The notes: generated by a model from the letters alone, not told the origin. A stretch of 64,000 nt of DNA from G963662985 sp963662985 (GCA_963662985.1 OY760066.1:558001-622000); one strand, 5' to 3'. Shown: positions 1 through 10,000, numbered from the stretch's first letter. A program made the numbers and translations.

Positions 1-74
1 TAACCCCTAAAATTATTCAAAGTATATGTGGAAAATTATGTGACCTGGCCCCCTTCTTTGTACCACTTCCTATG

Positions 75-215
75 TTATTTCAACCTGAGAAAAGCGGCAT
101 TATCAATCCCTGCCGACCAGTGATAACTTGATTTATCACAGGTATACAATAGTTCCCTGATTTCTTCTAATAAATGATCAAAATAATCTTTATTTAAAAA
201 GGAACCGTTTTTCAT
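75..215 (-). pseudogene. C-terminal fragment of an unidentified protein
   Basis: A reading frame of 46 codons ends in TAA at 77-75 and runs up to the edge of the IS30 copy at 225. An ATG lies at 215, but it has no convincing ribosome-binding site, so this is probably the tail of a gene cut by the insertion. The translated tail is mixed charged and aromatic (LLEEIRELLYTC, SYHWSAGIDNAAFLRLK). I do not recognise the family. The rest of 1-224 shows nothing further. Confidence 0.35.
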
Positions 216-224
216 TCTTTTTTG

Positions 225-1282
225 ACTTGGATTCAAGTCTCAAGTGCAACAGACTGATGCTGAAAGAATACTTCATGGGGAGTGCGATAGTCAAGTCTTT
301 TGCGAGGTCGATGGTTTAGTCGATGCATGATGAAACTAATTTCATCATCAGTGACATTATCCAAGCGCCTATGTTTAGGTAAATATTGTCTGATCAATCC
401 ATTTGTATTTTCGTTAGTACCTCGTTCCCATGAAGCATAAGGATGAGCTAAATAAACATCAATTTTTGCTTTTTCTTTTATATCTTCATGCTTTGCAAAT
501 TCTTTCCCATTATCTACTGTGAGTGTTTCCACATGCGGCACAGAATTGAGTAAAACAACTGCCATGTCTGACGCTAGTTGGGCTTCTCTTTTATTGAGCT
601 ACCCCATTAGGGTATAGCTAGATTTCCGATCTACTAGGGTTAAGATTGCTCCCTTATGCTTGTTTCCAACGATTGTGTCACCATCCCAGTCACCGAGCCG
701 TTCCCGCTTCTCTACTTCCTCTGGTCGCTTCTCTATACTGACTGCATTAGGTATTTTTCCTCTTCGATCATAGCTTCCTGTGCGTTTTCGATACTTTTTT
801 TGACATCTTAAGCGCATATGTAAGGTACCACCATTTCGTTTATCTGCATAAATATACTGATAAATCCTTTCATGGCTAATCTTGATCTTCTTTTTTTTCA
901 GATCATTTGATATTTGCTCTGGGCTCATATCAAATACTAATCTCTTGTTGACTTCTTCCCATTCTTCCGCTTTGATTCTGTTGATATTTCTTTTATCCTC
1001 CCAACTGCCATTTCTTGTGCTTGTTTGGGTCGATATCCTTTTTTGCCTTTGTTTCGTTTTATTTCCCGATTTATTGTTGATCGATGCACTCCTAAGAATT
1101 TTGCTATTTTTGCTTCTGTTATTCCTATTTTCAATAATGTATATATCTGGTATCTTTGTTCTTGAGCGAGTTGTTTGTAGGTCAATTTTTTCTCCTTTGA
1201 CTTTGTGGGTTATGGAGAATTAACATACATCTTTTCGCTTTTTGCTTTCCTATTTTTATTGTACTTGAAACTTGAATTTAAG
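225..1282 (-). mobile_element. IS30-family insertion sequence, decayed copy A
   Basis: The left end (ACTTGGATTCAAGTCTCAAG) and right end (inverted, TTGAATTTAAG) match the ends of the intact copy at 58010-59068. The element is about 1,059 bp and carries one transposase frame on the minus strand. No target duplication is visible. The copy is inactive because its transposase is interrupted (see next entry). Confidence 0.85.
233..1185 (-). pseudogene. IS30-family transposase, frameshifted and nonsense-mutated
   Basis: Three consecutive open segments (937-1185, 599-928, 233-565) align end to end with the intact 317-residue transposase at 58018-58971. The N-terminal helix-turn-helix (MTYKQLAQEQRYQIYTLLKI) is followed by a one-base deletion near 990 that shifts the frame. 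A second lesion near 601 turns a glutamine codon into TAG between the segments ending SSYTLMG and the one carrying the DDE core. The catalytic region (VDNGKEFAKHEDIKE, HPYASWERGTNENTNG) is otherwise preserved. It cannot make an active transposase by itself, but its ends could still be mobilised by the intact copy. Confidence 0.9.
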
Positions 1283-1365
1283 AATCATTATTTTAGGTTT
1301 TTAAAACATAAAGAGTAATGAAAAAAACCTAAATGAGTTGTTATAATTTAATCATAAAAACTTAA

Positions 1366-1746
1366 TCATTTATTGTGTAATCGAAGCCAAGAAACAATTT
1401 GACCAATTTTTAATTCAGATTTCGCGATAGCTAAGCCTAAATCAACAATATCTTGATTTGAAGCCTTAAGAACAGTGTCATTTATCTCTAAAAAAAGTAC
1501 CATAACAGCAATTCCTGTTCTTTTATTACCATCAATAAATGGGTGATTATTAATTAAAGATTCAGCTAATGCTGCAGCTTTTTCAATATCTGTTGGATAT
1601 AACTCTTCATTATCAAAAGTAGATCTAGGTCTGCCTAATGCTGATTGCAATAACTTAAGATCCCGAATTCCGTGAGAGCCACCAGTTTGATCAATTATTC
1701 GTGTATGTATAAAAAGTACTTGTTGAATTGTTAGAAAATTTGTCAT
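1366..1746 (-). CDS. doc: Doc-type Fic-fold toxin of a toxin-antitoxin pair
   Basis: This 126-residue protein has the compact Fic fold of the Doc family. The diagnostic motif HPFIDGNKRTG lies near residue 67 and fits the Doc form HxFx(D/N)xNKR. Doc proteins of phage P1 phosphorylate elongation factor EF-Tu with ATP and stop translation; that activity is known for the family and inferred here. The gene overlaps the upstream antitoxin by 4 bp (ATGA at 1743-1746), which suggests coupled translation. Its length and motif are complete, so it looks intact. Confidence 0.88.
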   Translation of the reverse strand: MTNFLTIQQVLFIHTRIIDQTGGSHGIRDLKLLQSALGRPRSTFDNEELYPTDIEKAAALAESLINNHPFIDGNKRTGIAVMVLFLEINDTVLKASNQDIVDLGLAIAKSELKIGQIVSWLRLHNK

Positions 1747-1988
1747 TTAGCAAGTTCTTCTAAAGCAGGACGATACTTATCGATAAATCTATCGATTTGA
1801 TCACTGAACTCTGGTGTGATACCATGTTGAGATAAATTATGATTTACTGGAGTTAGAATTAATTTTTTTTCTTTTTCATTTACTTCAATATTTACATCTG
1901 AGCCTTCAGAAATGTTTAAAGTTGATAGAAATTCTTTGGGCAATGACACAACAACACTATTTCCAGTTTTAAATATCTTTCTTAACAT
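1743..1988 (-). CDS. AbrB/MazE-type antitoxin partnered with Doc
   Basis: This 81-residue protein has an N-terminal SpoVT-AbrB swapped-hairpin DNA-binding domain (residues 1-45, MLRKIFKTGNSVVVSLPKEF). The C-terminal tail (about 50-81) is the usual place for the toxin-neutralising segment. It overlaps the doc start by 4 bp, in the standard antitoxin-first order. Two tandem palindromes just upstream at 2000-2020 are the likely autoregulatory operator. P1 doc is paired with Phd, but AbrB-type partners for Doc occur in other bacteria. The assignment as antitoxin rests on fold and position. Confidence 0.82.
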   Translation of the reverse strand: MLRKIFKTGNSVVVSLPKEFLSTLNISEGSDVNIEVNEKEKKLILTPVNHNLSQHGITPEFSDQIDRFIDKYRPALEELAK

Positions 1989-1999
1989 ATCAGATCCTT

Positions 2000-2020
2000 T
2001 GTAATTACACTGTAATTACA
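2000..2020. promoter_or_regulatory. Tandem palindromic operator of the toxin-antitoxin pair
   Basis: The perfect 10-bp palindrome TGTAATTACA occurs at 2000-2009 and again at 2011-2020, with centres 11 bp apart, about one helical turn. It sits 12 bp upstream of the antitoxin start, where an AbrB-type antitoxin would bind to repress its own operon. The placement and symmetry are seen; binding is inferred. Confidence 0.65.
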
Positions 2021-2126
2021 TTGTATCACGATAATTGAGCAATGATTATTAACATCAATTAAATAGGAGATTGCTTGATCATGATAAGCGAGATAATGGT
2101 ATGGCAACAGTTATCTAGATAATTAT

Positions 2127-2918
2127 TTAAAGGGTATTTATTCTAAATTTCACAGGAGTCAGATAAGCCAATGAAGAATGAATCCTGTGATTGTTGAACC
2201 AATTTACATAATCAGCCAATTCAATTTGAAGGTGATACAAATTGGTAAAAGTTCGGTTTTTGACAAATTCTGTTTTGATGCTCTTAAAAGTCGCTTCAGC
2301 CACTGCGTTATCATAGGGACATCCTTTATGGCTTAGAGAGCGTTTGATATCGAATGCCGCCAAGGTTTGATCAATGGTTTGATTCTTAAATTCATTCCCT
2401 CGGTCAGTATGAAATATTTGAATATCTTGTAAGTTGCCTTTCACAGATCCAAACGCCTGTTTAACAAGATCAGCTGTTTTATTGCGTCCAGCGCTATAAC
2501 CGATGATTTCTCTGTTAAAAAGGTCGACAAGCACACAGATGTAGTTCCAGCTCATCCCAACTCTGACATAGGTTAAGTCGCTAACAACAACTTTTCTAAA
2601 AGGTTGCATGCTAAATTGACGATCCACTACATTGTCAAATTTTGACTCGTTACAAGTATCTTTTTGTGGACGGAACTTAGCAGTGGTATAACTTGAAACT
2701 AAACCTTCCTTTTTCATGATTCTACCTATGCGGCGACGTGAAGCGATGATATTTTTTTCTGCCAACTTTGATTTAATTTTTCGTGTTCCATAATTATTTC
2801 GGCTACTTTTGAATAAATCAACGATGTTTACCACCAGTCCAGTCTCCTCTGGTTTTGCTTTGGTTTTGTAATAGTAACTACTTCTTGAAATTTTTAGGAC
2901 TTTACACATTGCTGACAC
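2127..2918 (-). CDS. IS3-family transposase OrfB (DDE integrase)
   Basis: This 263-residue protein has the HTH_21 region near the N-terminus (YYYKTKAK, NNYGTRKIKSKL) and the rve integrase core after about residue 100. Catalytic acidic residues are visible in VVVSDLTYVRV and IFHTDRGNEFKN, with the third in the CPYDNAVAEATFKSIKTE motif. The C-terminus HSSLAYLTPVKF is typical. The frame may start upstream or be reached by frameshifting from orfA, as in other IS3 elements. The gene appears complete and possibly active. Confidence 0.9.
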   Translation of the reverse strand: MSAMCKVLKISRSSYYYKTKAKPEETGLVVNIVDLFKSSRNNYGTRKIKSKLAEKNIIASRRRIGRIMKKEGLVSSYTTAKFRPQKDTCNESKFDNVVDRQFSMQPFRKVVVSDLTYVRVGMSWNYICVLVDLFNREIIGYSAGRNKTADLVKQAFGSVKGNLQDIQIFHTDRGNEFKNQTIDQTLAAFDIKRSLSHKGCPYDNAVAEATFKSIKTEFVKNRTFTNLYHLQIELADYVNWFNNHRIHSSLAYLTPVKFRINTL

Positions 2919-2950
2919 ACAGTATTTGTGGGCATTTGCTTTGATTACAA

Positions 2951-3247
2951 TTACTTTCGTCCTAAGATCAGCGCTGCTTGTTTTAAAATATCATTCTCCA
3001 TCTTGAGCTGTCGGTTTTCTTTACGAAGCTTAAGCAGTTCAACCTCTTCAGCAGAGCGGTTATCTTTCTCTCTAAATAAGCCGCTATGATTGGATTGAGC
3101 GATCCATTTATCAAGCAGAGAGCTTGCTATATCGTATTCTCGAATAATATCGCATTTTCTTTTACCTCCTCGATAGAGGTCTACAATTTGTTGTTTCAAT
3201 TCAACTGAAAATGAACGACGTGGTCTTCTTCCTTTGTTCTCAGACAT
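2951..3247 (-). CDS. IS3-family transposase OrfA (helix-turn-helix)
   Basis: This 98-residue protein begins with an HTH_Tnp_1 domain (RRSFSVELKQQIVDLYRGGK) and ends in a leucine-zipper helix (LLKLRKENRQLKMENDILKQ) used in the family for multimerisation. It lies upstream of orfB on the same strand with the usual order and spacing. A partial relative is found at 29995-30134. Confidence 0.9.
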   Translation of the reverse strand: MSENKGRRPRRSFSVELKQQIVDLYRGGKRKCDIIREYDIASSLLDKWIAQSNHSGLFREKDNRSAEEVELLKLRKENRQLKMENDILKQAALILGRK

Positions 3248-3324
3248 GGGGCATTTATCCTTTCATGGTTAATTCTAACCGATATGCCCTTATAATTTCT
3301 GTCTAGTTTAGTGTTGCCGGTCCA

Positions 3325-3371
3325 GCTTTTTGCTTTCCTATCTTTGTTGCACTTGATACTTGAATCTAAGT
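3325..3371 (-). mobile_element. Solo right end of an IS30 element
   Basis: This 47-bp stretch matches the right end of the intact IS30 at about 59022-59068, finishing with TTGATACTTGAATCTAAGT. No transposase or left end is present. It abuts the IS3 right end directly, implying that the IS3 insertion, followed by deletion, removed the rest. 3372-3673 is AT-rich and shows no gene, only the likely promoter area for the gene at 3674. Confidence 0.75.
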
Positions 3372-3673
3372 TATTTTACAATGACATTAGTATGATTTTA
3401 TTGACTGATTATTTTTAATAAGTTGCATTAGAAATTGGGGATTGAGAAATGTATTTAAATGGGCGGAAATTTATAGTCTGGTAATTTTTGGCACTTACAA
3501 ATAATCTATTAACTTAGTTTAAATACAAAAATTAATTTATGATTTATTTTTCAAGTTCAATAAACAGAAAAAAATTTAAATATTTCAATGTAATGTTAAT
3601 TCTAAAAAATGAAGCAGATTGTAGAAAATACAAGTAAAAATTATTAAAATAATATATTACATAAGGACAATAT

Positions 3674-4534
3674 ATGAATAAAAATAAAATAAAAACTATA
3701 CTATTAACTGGTGGTAACTCTGGTATAGGTTTAGCCGCTGCTGGTCAACTAGCACAGCAAGGTCACAAGGTTATTATCACTACACGAGATGAACACAAAG
3801 CTCAATATGCGGTTGATACAATCGCTGACCGATATAATGCATCTGTAGAAACTCTAATTCTTGATTTGGCTGATTTTGATTCAATTAAACACTTTGCGAA
3901 TGAATATAAAAACCGTTATAACCGCTTGGATGTACTGATTCACAATGCAGGATTAAGTCTGTCAAAACGTCAGGAAACACCTCAGGGTTTTGAATATGTA
4001 TTAGGCGTAAATCATGTGGGACCTTTTTTATTAACTGATCTACTACTGGATATGCTAAAAGCTAGTGCTCCAGCACGTATTGTTTGTCTAAGCTCGGCCG
4101 GTCATATGGGGGCTCGAAAAGGTATTACCTGGGATGATTTGCAGCGTACCAAAAAATATGGTTCCGCCCCTTACTGTGAAGTAAAACTTGGCACTATTTA
4201 CTGGGTAAAACAAATGGCAAAAAAATATAAGGAATATGGTATTACCGCTTATGCTGTTAATCCAAGGCTAGTTAGCACAAAATTTGCAATGGATGGTGAT
4301 ACATCAGGGATTCAAAAATTGTTTTTCACTCTAGGAAAATTTTGGATGTTGAAGCCAGATGAAGGTGCTAAAACGACAGTCTGGTGCGCTACTGAACCTG
4401 GTATTGAAAATCTAAGTGGAAATTACTTTGAGGATTGCGCTACAAAAAACCCTTCAAAATTTGCTGAAGATACAGCAGCATCAGAGCGTTGGTGGAACTT
4501 AAGCGAACAATGGATTAAAGATGAACATCCGTAA
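3674..4534 (+). CDS. SDR-family NAD(P)-dependent oxidoreductase
   Basis: This 286-residue protein has the classical short-chain dehydrogenase Rossmann fold. The cofactor motif TGGNSGIG is near residue 12 and the structural HNAG near 88. The catalytic Ser is in VCLSSAGH and the Tyr/Lys pair in YCEVK near 166-170. The closest flavour is the retinol dehydrogenase/WW-domain oxidoreductase branch, but the substrate cannot be told from sequence. An AAGGA ribosome-binding site precedes the ATG. It is monocistronic, with IS30 debris downstream. The family assignment is secure; the substrate is unknown. Confidence 0.88.
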   Translation: MNKNKIKTILLTGGNSGIGLAAAGQLAQQGHKVIITTRDEHKAQYAVDTIADRYNASVETLILDLADFDSIKHFANEYKNRYNRLDVLIHNAGLSLSKRQETPQGFEYVLGVNHVGPFLLTDLLLDMLKASAPARIVCLSSAGHMGARKGITWDDLQRTKKYGSAPYCEVKLGTIYWVKQMAKKYKEYGITAYAVNPRLVSTKFAMDGDTSGIQKLFFTLGKFWMLKPDEGAKTTVWCATEPGIENLSGNYFEDCATKNPSKFAEDTAASERWWNLSEQWIKDEHP

Positions 4535-4679
4535 TTCAATTAATTCGAATTTATGACCACAATATGAAAAATAGATTTTTTTTAAAAGCAATACAAAAGA
4601 AACTAAAAAGAGAATATATTGAGTTCTTTTTTATTTTTTTTAGTGTTTTTTTATTGAAAAGAATATTCCTTTATAAATT

Positions 4680-4797
4680 ATTGTATCAAGTGTAACAGTC
4701 TGAATATTAAAAAACTTCATGAGAAGTTCAATAGTCAGATTTTTTACGAGATTGATAGTTAAACGTTGCATGATAAATAAATTTCATCATCTGGAAT
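4680..4797 (-). mobile_element. Highly decayed IS30 left-end fragment
   Basis: About 118 bp can be aligned with the left end of the IS30 copies: ATCAAGTGTAACAGTCTGA at the edge, then the TTCATGAGAAGTTCAATAGTC stretch and the GATTGATAGTTAAACG region. There are many mismatches, so this is an old remnant. It lies in the gap between the SDR and TfoX-like genes, which otherwise shows nothing clear. Confidence 0.65.
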
Positions 4798-4856
4798 TAT
4801 TGAATAGAGAATTTACAATTGTATAACTTAGATATTTTTTTAATAAGGAGCAAAAT

Positions 4857-5198
4857 ATGGTTGTTTTTAACCATGAACAAAAAAATGTGTTGGATCAAAT
4901 GCTACTCAATCATCCGCTAGTTAAGACTGGAAAAATGTTCGGATATCCAGCTTACTATGTCAATAAGAAACTATGCATTTGTTTGTATGAAGATGGTGTG
5001 GGATTGAAACTGCCAGAATCATCAGTACAAAAAATACTAGCTGAGGATTCGTATGTTACTCACTTTCACCCCCTTGGAAAGCCTAAAATGAGAGAATGGA
5101 TTCAGATAAATTTGCCAAGTGCAGAAGCTTATTGGTCATATAAAAATGTATTTGAAGAATCAATCAATTATGTATATTCACTTTATTCAAATGAATAA
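4857..5198 (+). CDS. TfoX N-terminal-like small protein
   Basis: This 113-residue protein follows a strong AAGGAG site. Its core (GKMFGYPAYYVNKKLCICLY, then DGVGLKLPES) resembles the TfoX/Sxy N-terminal fold, in which MFG-G-xxx-K-x-x-x and LKV-like strands are typical. Known Sxy/TfoX proteins regulate competence in gamma-proteobacteria, but many short homologues elsewhere have no known role. There is no HTH domain. It is possibly a DUF1801-like or MmcQ/YjbR-like alternative. It stands alone between IS debris and the hydrolase gene. Confidence 0.55.
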   Translation: MVVFNHEQKNVLDQMLLNHPLVKTGKMFGYPAYYVNKKLCICLYEDGVGLKLPESSVQKILAEDSYVTHFHPLGKPKMREWIQINLPSAEAYWSYKNVFEESINYVYSLYSNE

Positions 5199-5390
5199 GT
5201 TGTAAATTTCAAACATTCTCAATTTATAGTTTTCCTACATAAGAATGAAACATATTTAAATATTAAAACATGATAAAGATTAAATTATTTCCAAGAATCA
5301 TTCTATGAACCTATTATGTGGAAGATTTGAGTTAATAATATTTACTTAAATACCCAACTTTTCTTGTTCACGTTTTTTAGGAGTTTTACA

Positions 5391-6377
5391 ATGATAAAAA
5401 AACAATCTATAGAAAAAAGAAACCCTTTTTTCGTTATCATTCTCTCAATATTATTTCTAATAATAATTGTTCCTCTTTTAATTCCTCCAATACCCATCTC
5501 AAACTCAATTAGTGTGGATGAACTGGTAGATAATGATAGTCAATTTATTGAATTGAATGGCTATAGGTTACACTATAAAGAATATGGGGATGGAGATACT
5601 GTACTTCTATTAATTCACGGGTTAGGACCTGGTTTGTTTACCTGGAAATCAATAATGCAGCCTCTTGCTGAAGAGTATCGAGTGATTGCTATCGACCGCC
5701 CTGGATTTGGGATAAGTGAACGTCCTTTGAATGGTGAACTTGTTTCTTATAATCCTTATAGCACTCATGCTCAAGCACAACTAATTATCGACTTTCTTGA
5801 TGCCTTAGATATCCAACAGGTGCACATTGTTGGAAATAGTGCTGGTGGTACTCTAGCAGTTTATACTAGCTTGCAATATCCCGAACGTTTTTCTTCACTC
5901 ATTCTTGTAGATGCCGCCATCTTTGGTGGAGGCGGAGCACCTAATTTCATACTACCACTACTCCGTACGCCCCAATTACGAAATATTGGACCTCTGCTAT
6001 CCCGCCTTTTTTTTAGGGATCCACTTAATTTCTTAAAAAGTGCTTGGTATAATGATGTTAATATTTCTCCCGAAATTATTAATGGCTATGTTCAAGCATA
6101 TAAAATCGAGGATTGGGACAAAGCTTTCTGGGAAATCTCCATTGCCGGAAAGAAGATGAGTTTAGTAGAGAGATTGCCAAATATTTATCAACCCGTACTG
6201 GTTATAAGTGGAGATTCTGATAATTTGGTTCCACTTGAAGATAGTAAAAATTTAGCAGTTGTAATACCAAATGCGCAAATTTCAGTACTTAAAGATTGCG
6301 GACATTTGCCACAGGAAGAGTGTCCTATTGAATTGATTTCTGCAATAGAAAAATTCATAGAGCAATTAAGGCCTTAA
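5391..6377 (+). CDS. Membrane-anchored alpha/beta hydrolase
   Basis: I choose the ATG at 5391 (328 residues) because AGGAG lies 7 bp upstream; a TTG at 5364 is in frame but lacks such a site. A hydrophobic segment at about residues 13-31 (FFVIILSILFLIIIVPLLIP) predicts a signal anchor. The hydrolase domain shows the oxyanion HGLGPG, nucleophile elbow GNSAGG, acid in SGDSDNLVP and catalytic His in CGHLPQEE. The order and spacing are typical of epoxide-hydrolase or haloperoxidase-like esterases. The substrate is unknown. The gene is intact and monocistronic. Confidence 0.87.
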   Translation: MIKKQSIEKRNPFFVIILSILFLIIIVPLLIPPIPISNSISVDELVDNDSQFIELNGYRLHYKEYGDGDTVLLLIHGLGPGLFTWKSIMQPLAEEYRVIAIDRPGFGISERPLNGELVSYNPYSTHAQAQLIIDFLDALDIQQVHIVGNSAGGTLAVYTSLQYPERFSSLILVDAAIFGGGGAPNFILPLLRTPQLRNIGPLLSRLFFRDPLNFLKSAWYNDVNISPEIINGYVQAYKIEDWDKAFWEISIAGKKMSLVERLPNIYQPVLVISGDSDNLVPLEDSKNLAVVIPNAQISVLKDCGHLPQEECPIELISAIEKFIEQLRP

Positions 6378-6799
6378 AATATATATTTTAACCAATGATA
6401 ATGAGAATTATCGAAGCTGGGTGCATATTGACCTGTGAAAAAGAGTCTTATCAAAGGAGCAAGGTTCTTAACTTGATACCGATTATTATCAATTTGTGTG
6501 GTGAAAAACATATCTGTTTATAAATTCCGCTTTAATTAATGATAAAAAACGAAGCCATTCAACAACTTTTCCAAGTAGCAGATGTGTTAGATTGACTAAA
6601 AGGGATGAGTGTATAGAGAATGCTCTTTCTTTTTTCGTCCACAATACCTTAAAATCAACATATGACTAAATGCAAACTAAAATAGATAATAATCATTTTT
6701 TCAGTTAAAACCTATTCGTTCAACGAACGTTCAATTCGGTCAGACTGTATTCATTAAATGGTTCGTTGCTTAAAAAAGACAGCATCTACCCATCTACTT
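6378..6799. other. Intergenic region with one palindrome
   Basis: No open frame with coding character is seen. The palindrome CGTTCAACGAACG at 6717-6729, continuing into GTTCAA, resembles an operator of the TetR type, but no TetR gene is nearby. It may be the relic of a lost regulator locus. Confidence 0.3.
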
Positions 6800-6989
6800 G
6801 AAATTCTCAGATGTACGATGCCGGACAGTTGTGTGCGGATGAACTCCTGGCGTGTGAAGCCGTGCATCAGTTTTGTGGCAAGATTAGCTTAAACCACGAG
6901 TCCGGTTTCCAAATCGTTGATGATTAAACCATCTGTGACAGGATAGAAATTGCTTCGATACTGCGATTCTCTTTCTTTCAGGTCAAAGG
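6800..6989 (-). pseudogene. PAS-domain sensor fragment, decayed
   Basis: Read on the minus strand, this stretch gives LKERESQYRSNFYPVTDG, then LIINDLETGLVV, a TAA stop, then ANLATKLMHGFTRQEFIR. This is the PAS pattern found in the kinase at 19751 (GLIIIDLVTDQVIEANPAAYTM and MHGYTLNNFIG). Nothing of a kinase domain follows. It is a relic of a PAS-containing sensor, immediately downstream of the glucan synthase gene. Confidence 0.7.
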
Positions 6990-7009
6990 ATATTTTTGCA
7001 TTCGTTTCT

Positions 7010-10000
7010 CTATTTTATTGTACTGCTATCCTCAAATCCCATCAAAACTTGAATATCGTGCGCCTGTCCGTCATCTACTAGCGGAATCAGGCTACCGGAC
7101 AGATGTTTACCATCCAGTATCATTTTCTGGATACCGCGATTAACACCTTTCGGGTTCTCCACACAGATCTTGTAGTAAGTGCTTCTAAAACGGTAACCTA
7201 CTTTAAATCCATGCCAACCTTTGGGGATACAGGGGTTGACTTTGAGAGCATTACCCTCAAGTGAGATGCCCAAAATAGCCTCAATGCCCAGTCTATACAT
7301 CCAACCACAAGAGCCAGTGTACCACGTCCAGCCACCCATTCCGATATGTGAGGGTTGGCTGTAAATATCGGCAGCTATGACATAAGGTTCCACTTTGTAG
7401 CGCGCTACCTTCTCGGGGGTACTGGCGTGGTTGATGGGGTTTAACATTTGGAATAATTTCAAGGCTTGCTCACCCTGTCCGAGTTTGGTAAATGCCCAGG
7501 CAGTCCAGATAGCGGCATGGCTGTACTGTCCGCCGTTTTCGCGTACACCTGGCAAATAACCTTTGATATAACCCGAATCACGCTCCGATTTATCGAAAGG
7601 CGGGGTAAAGAGCAAAATCATCTGCTCATCAGGGTTGACCAGCAACCGATTTACAGAGTCTATGGCCTGTTTGGCGCGCGCCGGGTCTGCCGCGCCTGAT
7701 AAAATTGCCCAGGATTGGGCAATAGAATCGATCTGGCATTCGTTATTTTTATGGGATCCCAGTCGCGAGCCGTCGTCATAAAAGGCGCGCAGATACCATT
7801 CGCCATCCCAAGCGTGGGCTTCGAGGGCTTGGGATAATTTTGTAGCCTTTTGTAGGTATGGGGTCGGGTCTTCCTTCATAATTTCAACCATCTGTGCAAA
7901 ACGTTTGAGCGTAGCGTTCAGAAACCAGCCCAGCCAGATACTTTCGCCGCGCCCTTCCACACCCACGCGATTCATGCCATCATTCCAATCGCCAGCACCC
8001 ATAAGTGGCAGACCATGTGCGCCGGTTGTCGCGCCTTTTTCTAGCGCGCGGCGACAATGTTCATAGAGTGTATAAGCCACGCCCATCACTTCGAATTGGC
8101 TGTAACGGTCTTCTTCCTCAGGCTTGAGCAATTCGCCTAGCAGGAAGGGGATTTTTTCAATCAAAACGGATTCATCGCCTGTGGCGGTGACGTACTCAGC
8201 GGTGACATAAGGCAGCCAGAGCAGATCGTCTGAAATGCGCGTGCGCACACCACGACCCGCCGGTGGATTCCACCAGTGGAGTACATCCCCAGCTTCGAAT
8301 TGGTGCCGAGCTGCGGTCAATATCTGGGCGCGCACGAGGTCAGGGCGAGTATGCAGCAGTGCCATTACATCCTGAAGTTGGTCACGGAATCCGAAGGCTC
8401 CACTGGATTGATACAGCGCGGTACGCCCCCACAGGCGGCAAGAAAGTGTCTGGTAGAGAAGCCAGTGGTTAAGCATCAAATCCATGCCGGGTTCGGGTGT
8501 TTCAACGGTTATATTGCCCAAAATTTTATCCCATTTCTGCTGGATGGATTGCCAGATTGTTTCAATCTGACCCTCAGCTTGCCCCCACTCAATGAGCGCT
8601 AAACTCTCTTTTCGATTTTCTCCTTCACCGACAAGGAAAAAAACTTCCTCAGTAGCGCCGGGTTGCAGGTCAACGTGCAATTGGATGACGGCGCATGGAT
8701 CGACACCGGCAATAACTTTGCTTTTCAAGCCAATCCGACCCAGCGCCGCTGGAGTACGCAAACTACCTTTGCGCCCCAAAAATTCTGTTCGGTCAGTCGT
8801 TATGCCGTGCGGTGTTTTGCTGGCAGCCAGGAAAGCTACTCGCTCGCCAAACTCACTGTTATATCGATTTTTGGCAAGCAGAGCATGTCTTTCGGGGTCG
8901 AACTCTGGCATGATATAGGCTTGATGCGTATCGCGCGTTGTGCCAAGTACCCATTCAGCATAGTAGGTAATGGTGATACGGCGCGGGCGTTTCCACAAAT
9001 TTTTCAAATTTAAACGCGCAATCTTGACTGGTGCATCCGGTGCGGCGAAGAGACACAGGTTTTGGTTCAAGCCGTGACTTTGGCTTTCGAAAATCGAATA
9101 GCCTGCTCCGTGCCGGATGATATGTGTTGTATTTGCTCCGGCTGGCATGAGCGTTGGCGACCAGACCAGCCCGGTTTCCTCGTCGCGTAGGTAAATAACT
9201 TCGCCCGGCATATCAGTGACGGGGTCGTTGCGCCAGGGGGTCAGGCGGTTCTCGCCACTATTGCCAGCCCAACTGGGCCCGGACCCCACTTCGGAGACAA
9301 GAAAACCAAATTGTGGGTTGGCGATGACGTTGATCCACGGGTGTGGAGTGTGCTGTCCTGGCAGGAGATGGATGACATATTCCCGTCCATCGGGGCTGAA
9401 TCCGCCAAGTGTGTTGTCTAGCAGTAAATTGTTCGGGGACTGGAGATGTTCGGTTGCTTCGTTAGCAAGTGCGGGGGAGAGTGATGGGATGAATTCTGGC
9501 AGGTGGGTGGTCTGGCTGGTCAAACGGCGGGCGTGTTCAGCAAGCGTGCCGCTTTTTTCATCCAAAATCACACCCGCTACGGTTTTGAGAAGAATTTTAT
9601 CAGCAGGTTGAAGCTGATCGGAACGCAACACGAAAATACCGTCGCGCTGGTTTAGGGAGTTTTCTGCACCTACGCGTATAATATGGCGTTGGATAGTGTT
9701 GTTCAGGTCGAGTGCATAACCAGTATCTTCTTCATTCAGGATAACTAGATTGACCGTGATGTGATGGCTGCGCCAGTAATTAAAGGCTTGCAGGGCTTCC
9801 ACTAACAGGGAAGATTCGCCATCGTAGACGCGTAGCAATAGAATAGGATGGTCGCCAGAGATGCCGAAAGCCCACAAGCCGGATTGTCCATGCTCATTTT
9901 GTGCGAGGATATGTGGCGCAGCGCGCAATCTGCCGGATGGATAGAGTAAGGCAGATAAAACGCGCTGAATTTCCTCGACGGCAGTCGCATCCAAACCTTG

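Larger units (their letters stand above)
2097..3324 (-). mobile_element. IS3-family insertion sequence
   Basis: Imperfect terminal inverted repeats bound the element. The left end is TGGTATGGCAACAGTTATCT at 2097; the right end, read inward on the minus strand from 3324, is TGGACCGGCAACACTAAACT. It carries orfA (2951-3247) and orfB (2127-2918). No short target duplication is visible. An IS30 right end begins at 3325, so this copy landed in, or rearranged with, an IS30 element. Confidence 0.85.

Noticed and set aside
120..139. Inverted repeat GTGATAA...TTATCAC as a terminator
   Set aside because: It lies within the coding fragment at 75-215 and has no T-run.
882..1223. Open frame opposite the IS30 transposase (also at 55316-55634 and 58667-58985)
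   Set aside because: It is hydrophobic low-complexity translation of the antisense strand of the transposase gene and recurs only because the IS recurs.
2097..2118. Plus-strand peptide GMATVI with stop, first read as an IS256 transposase tail
   Set aside because: The sequence is the IS3 terminal inverted repeat. The peptide in the IS256 fragment at 30835 arises from the same repeat.
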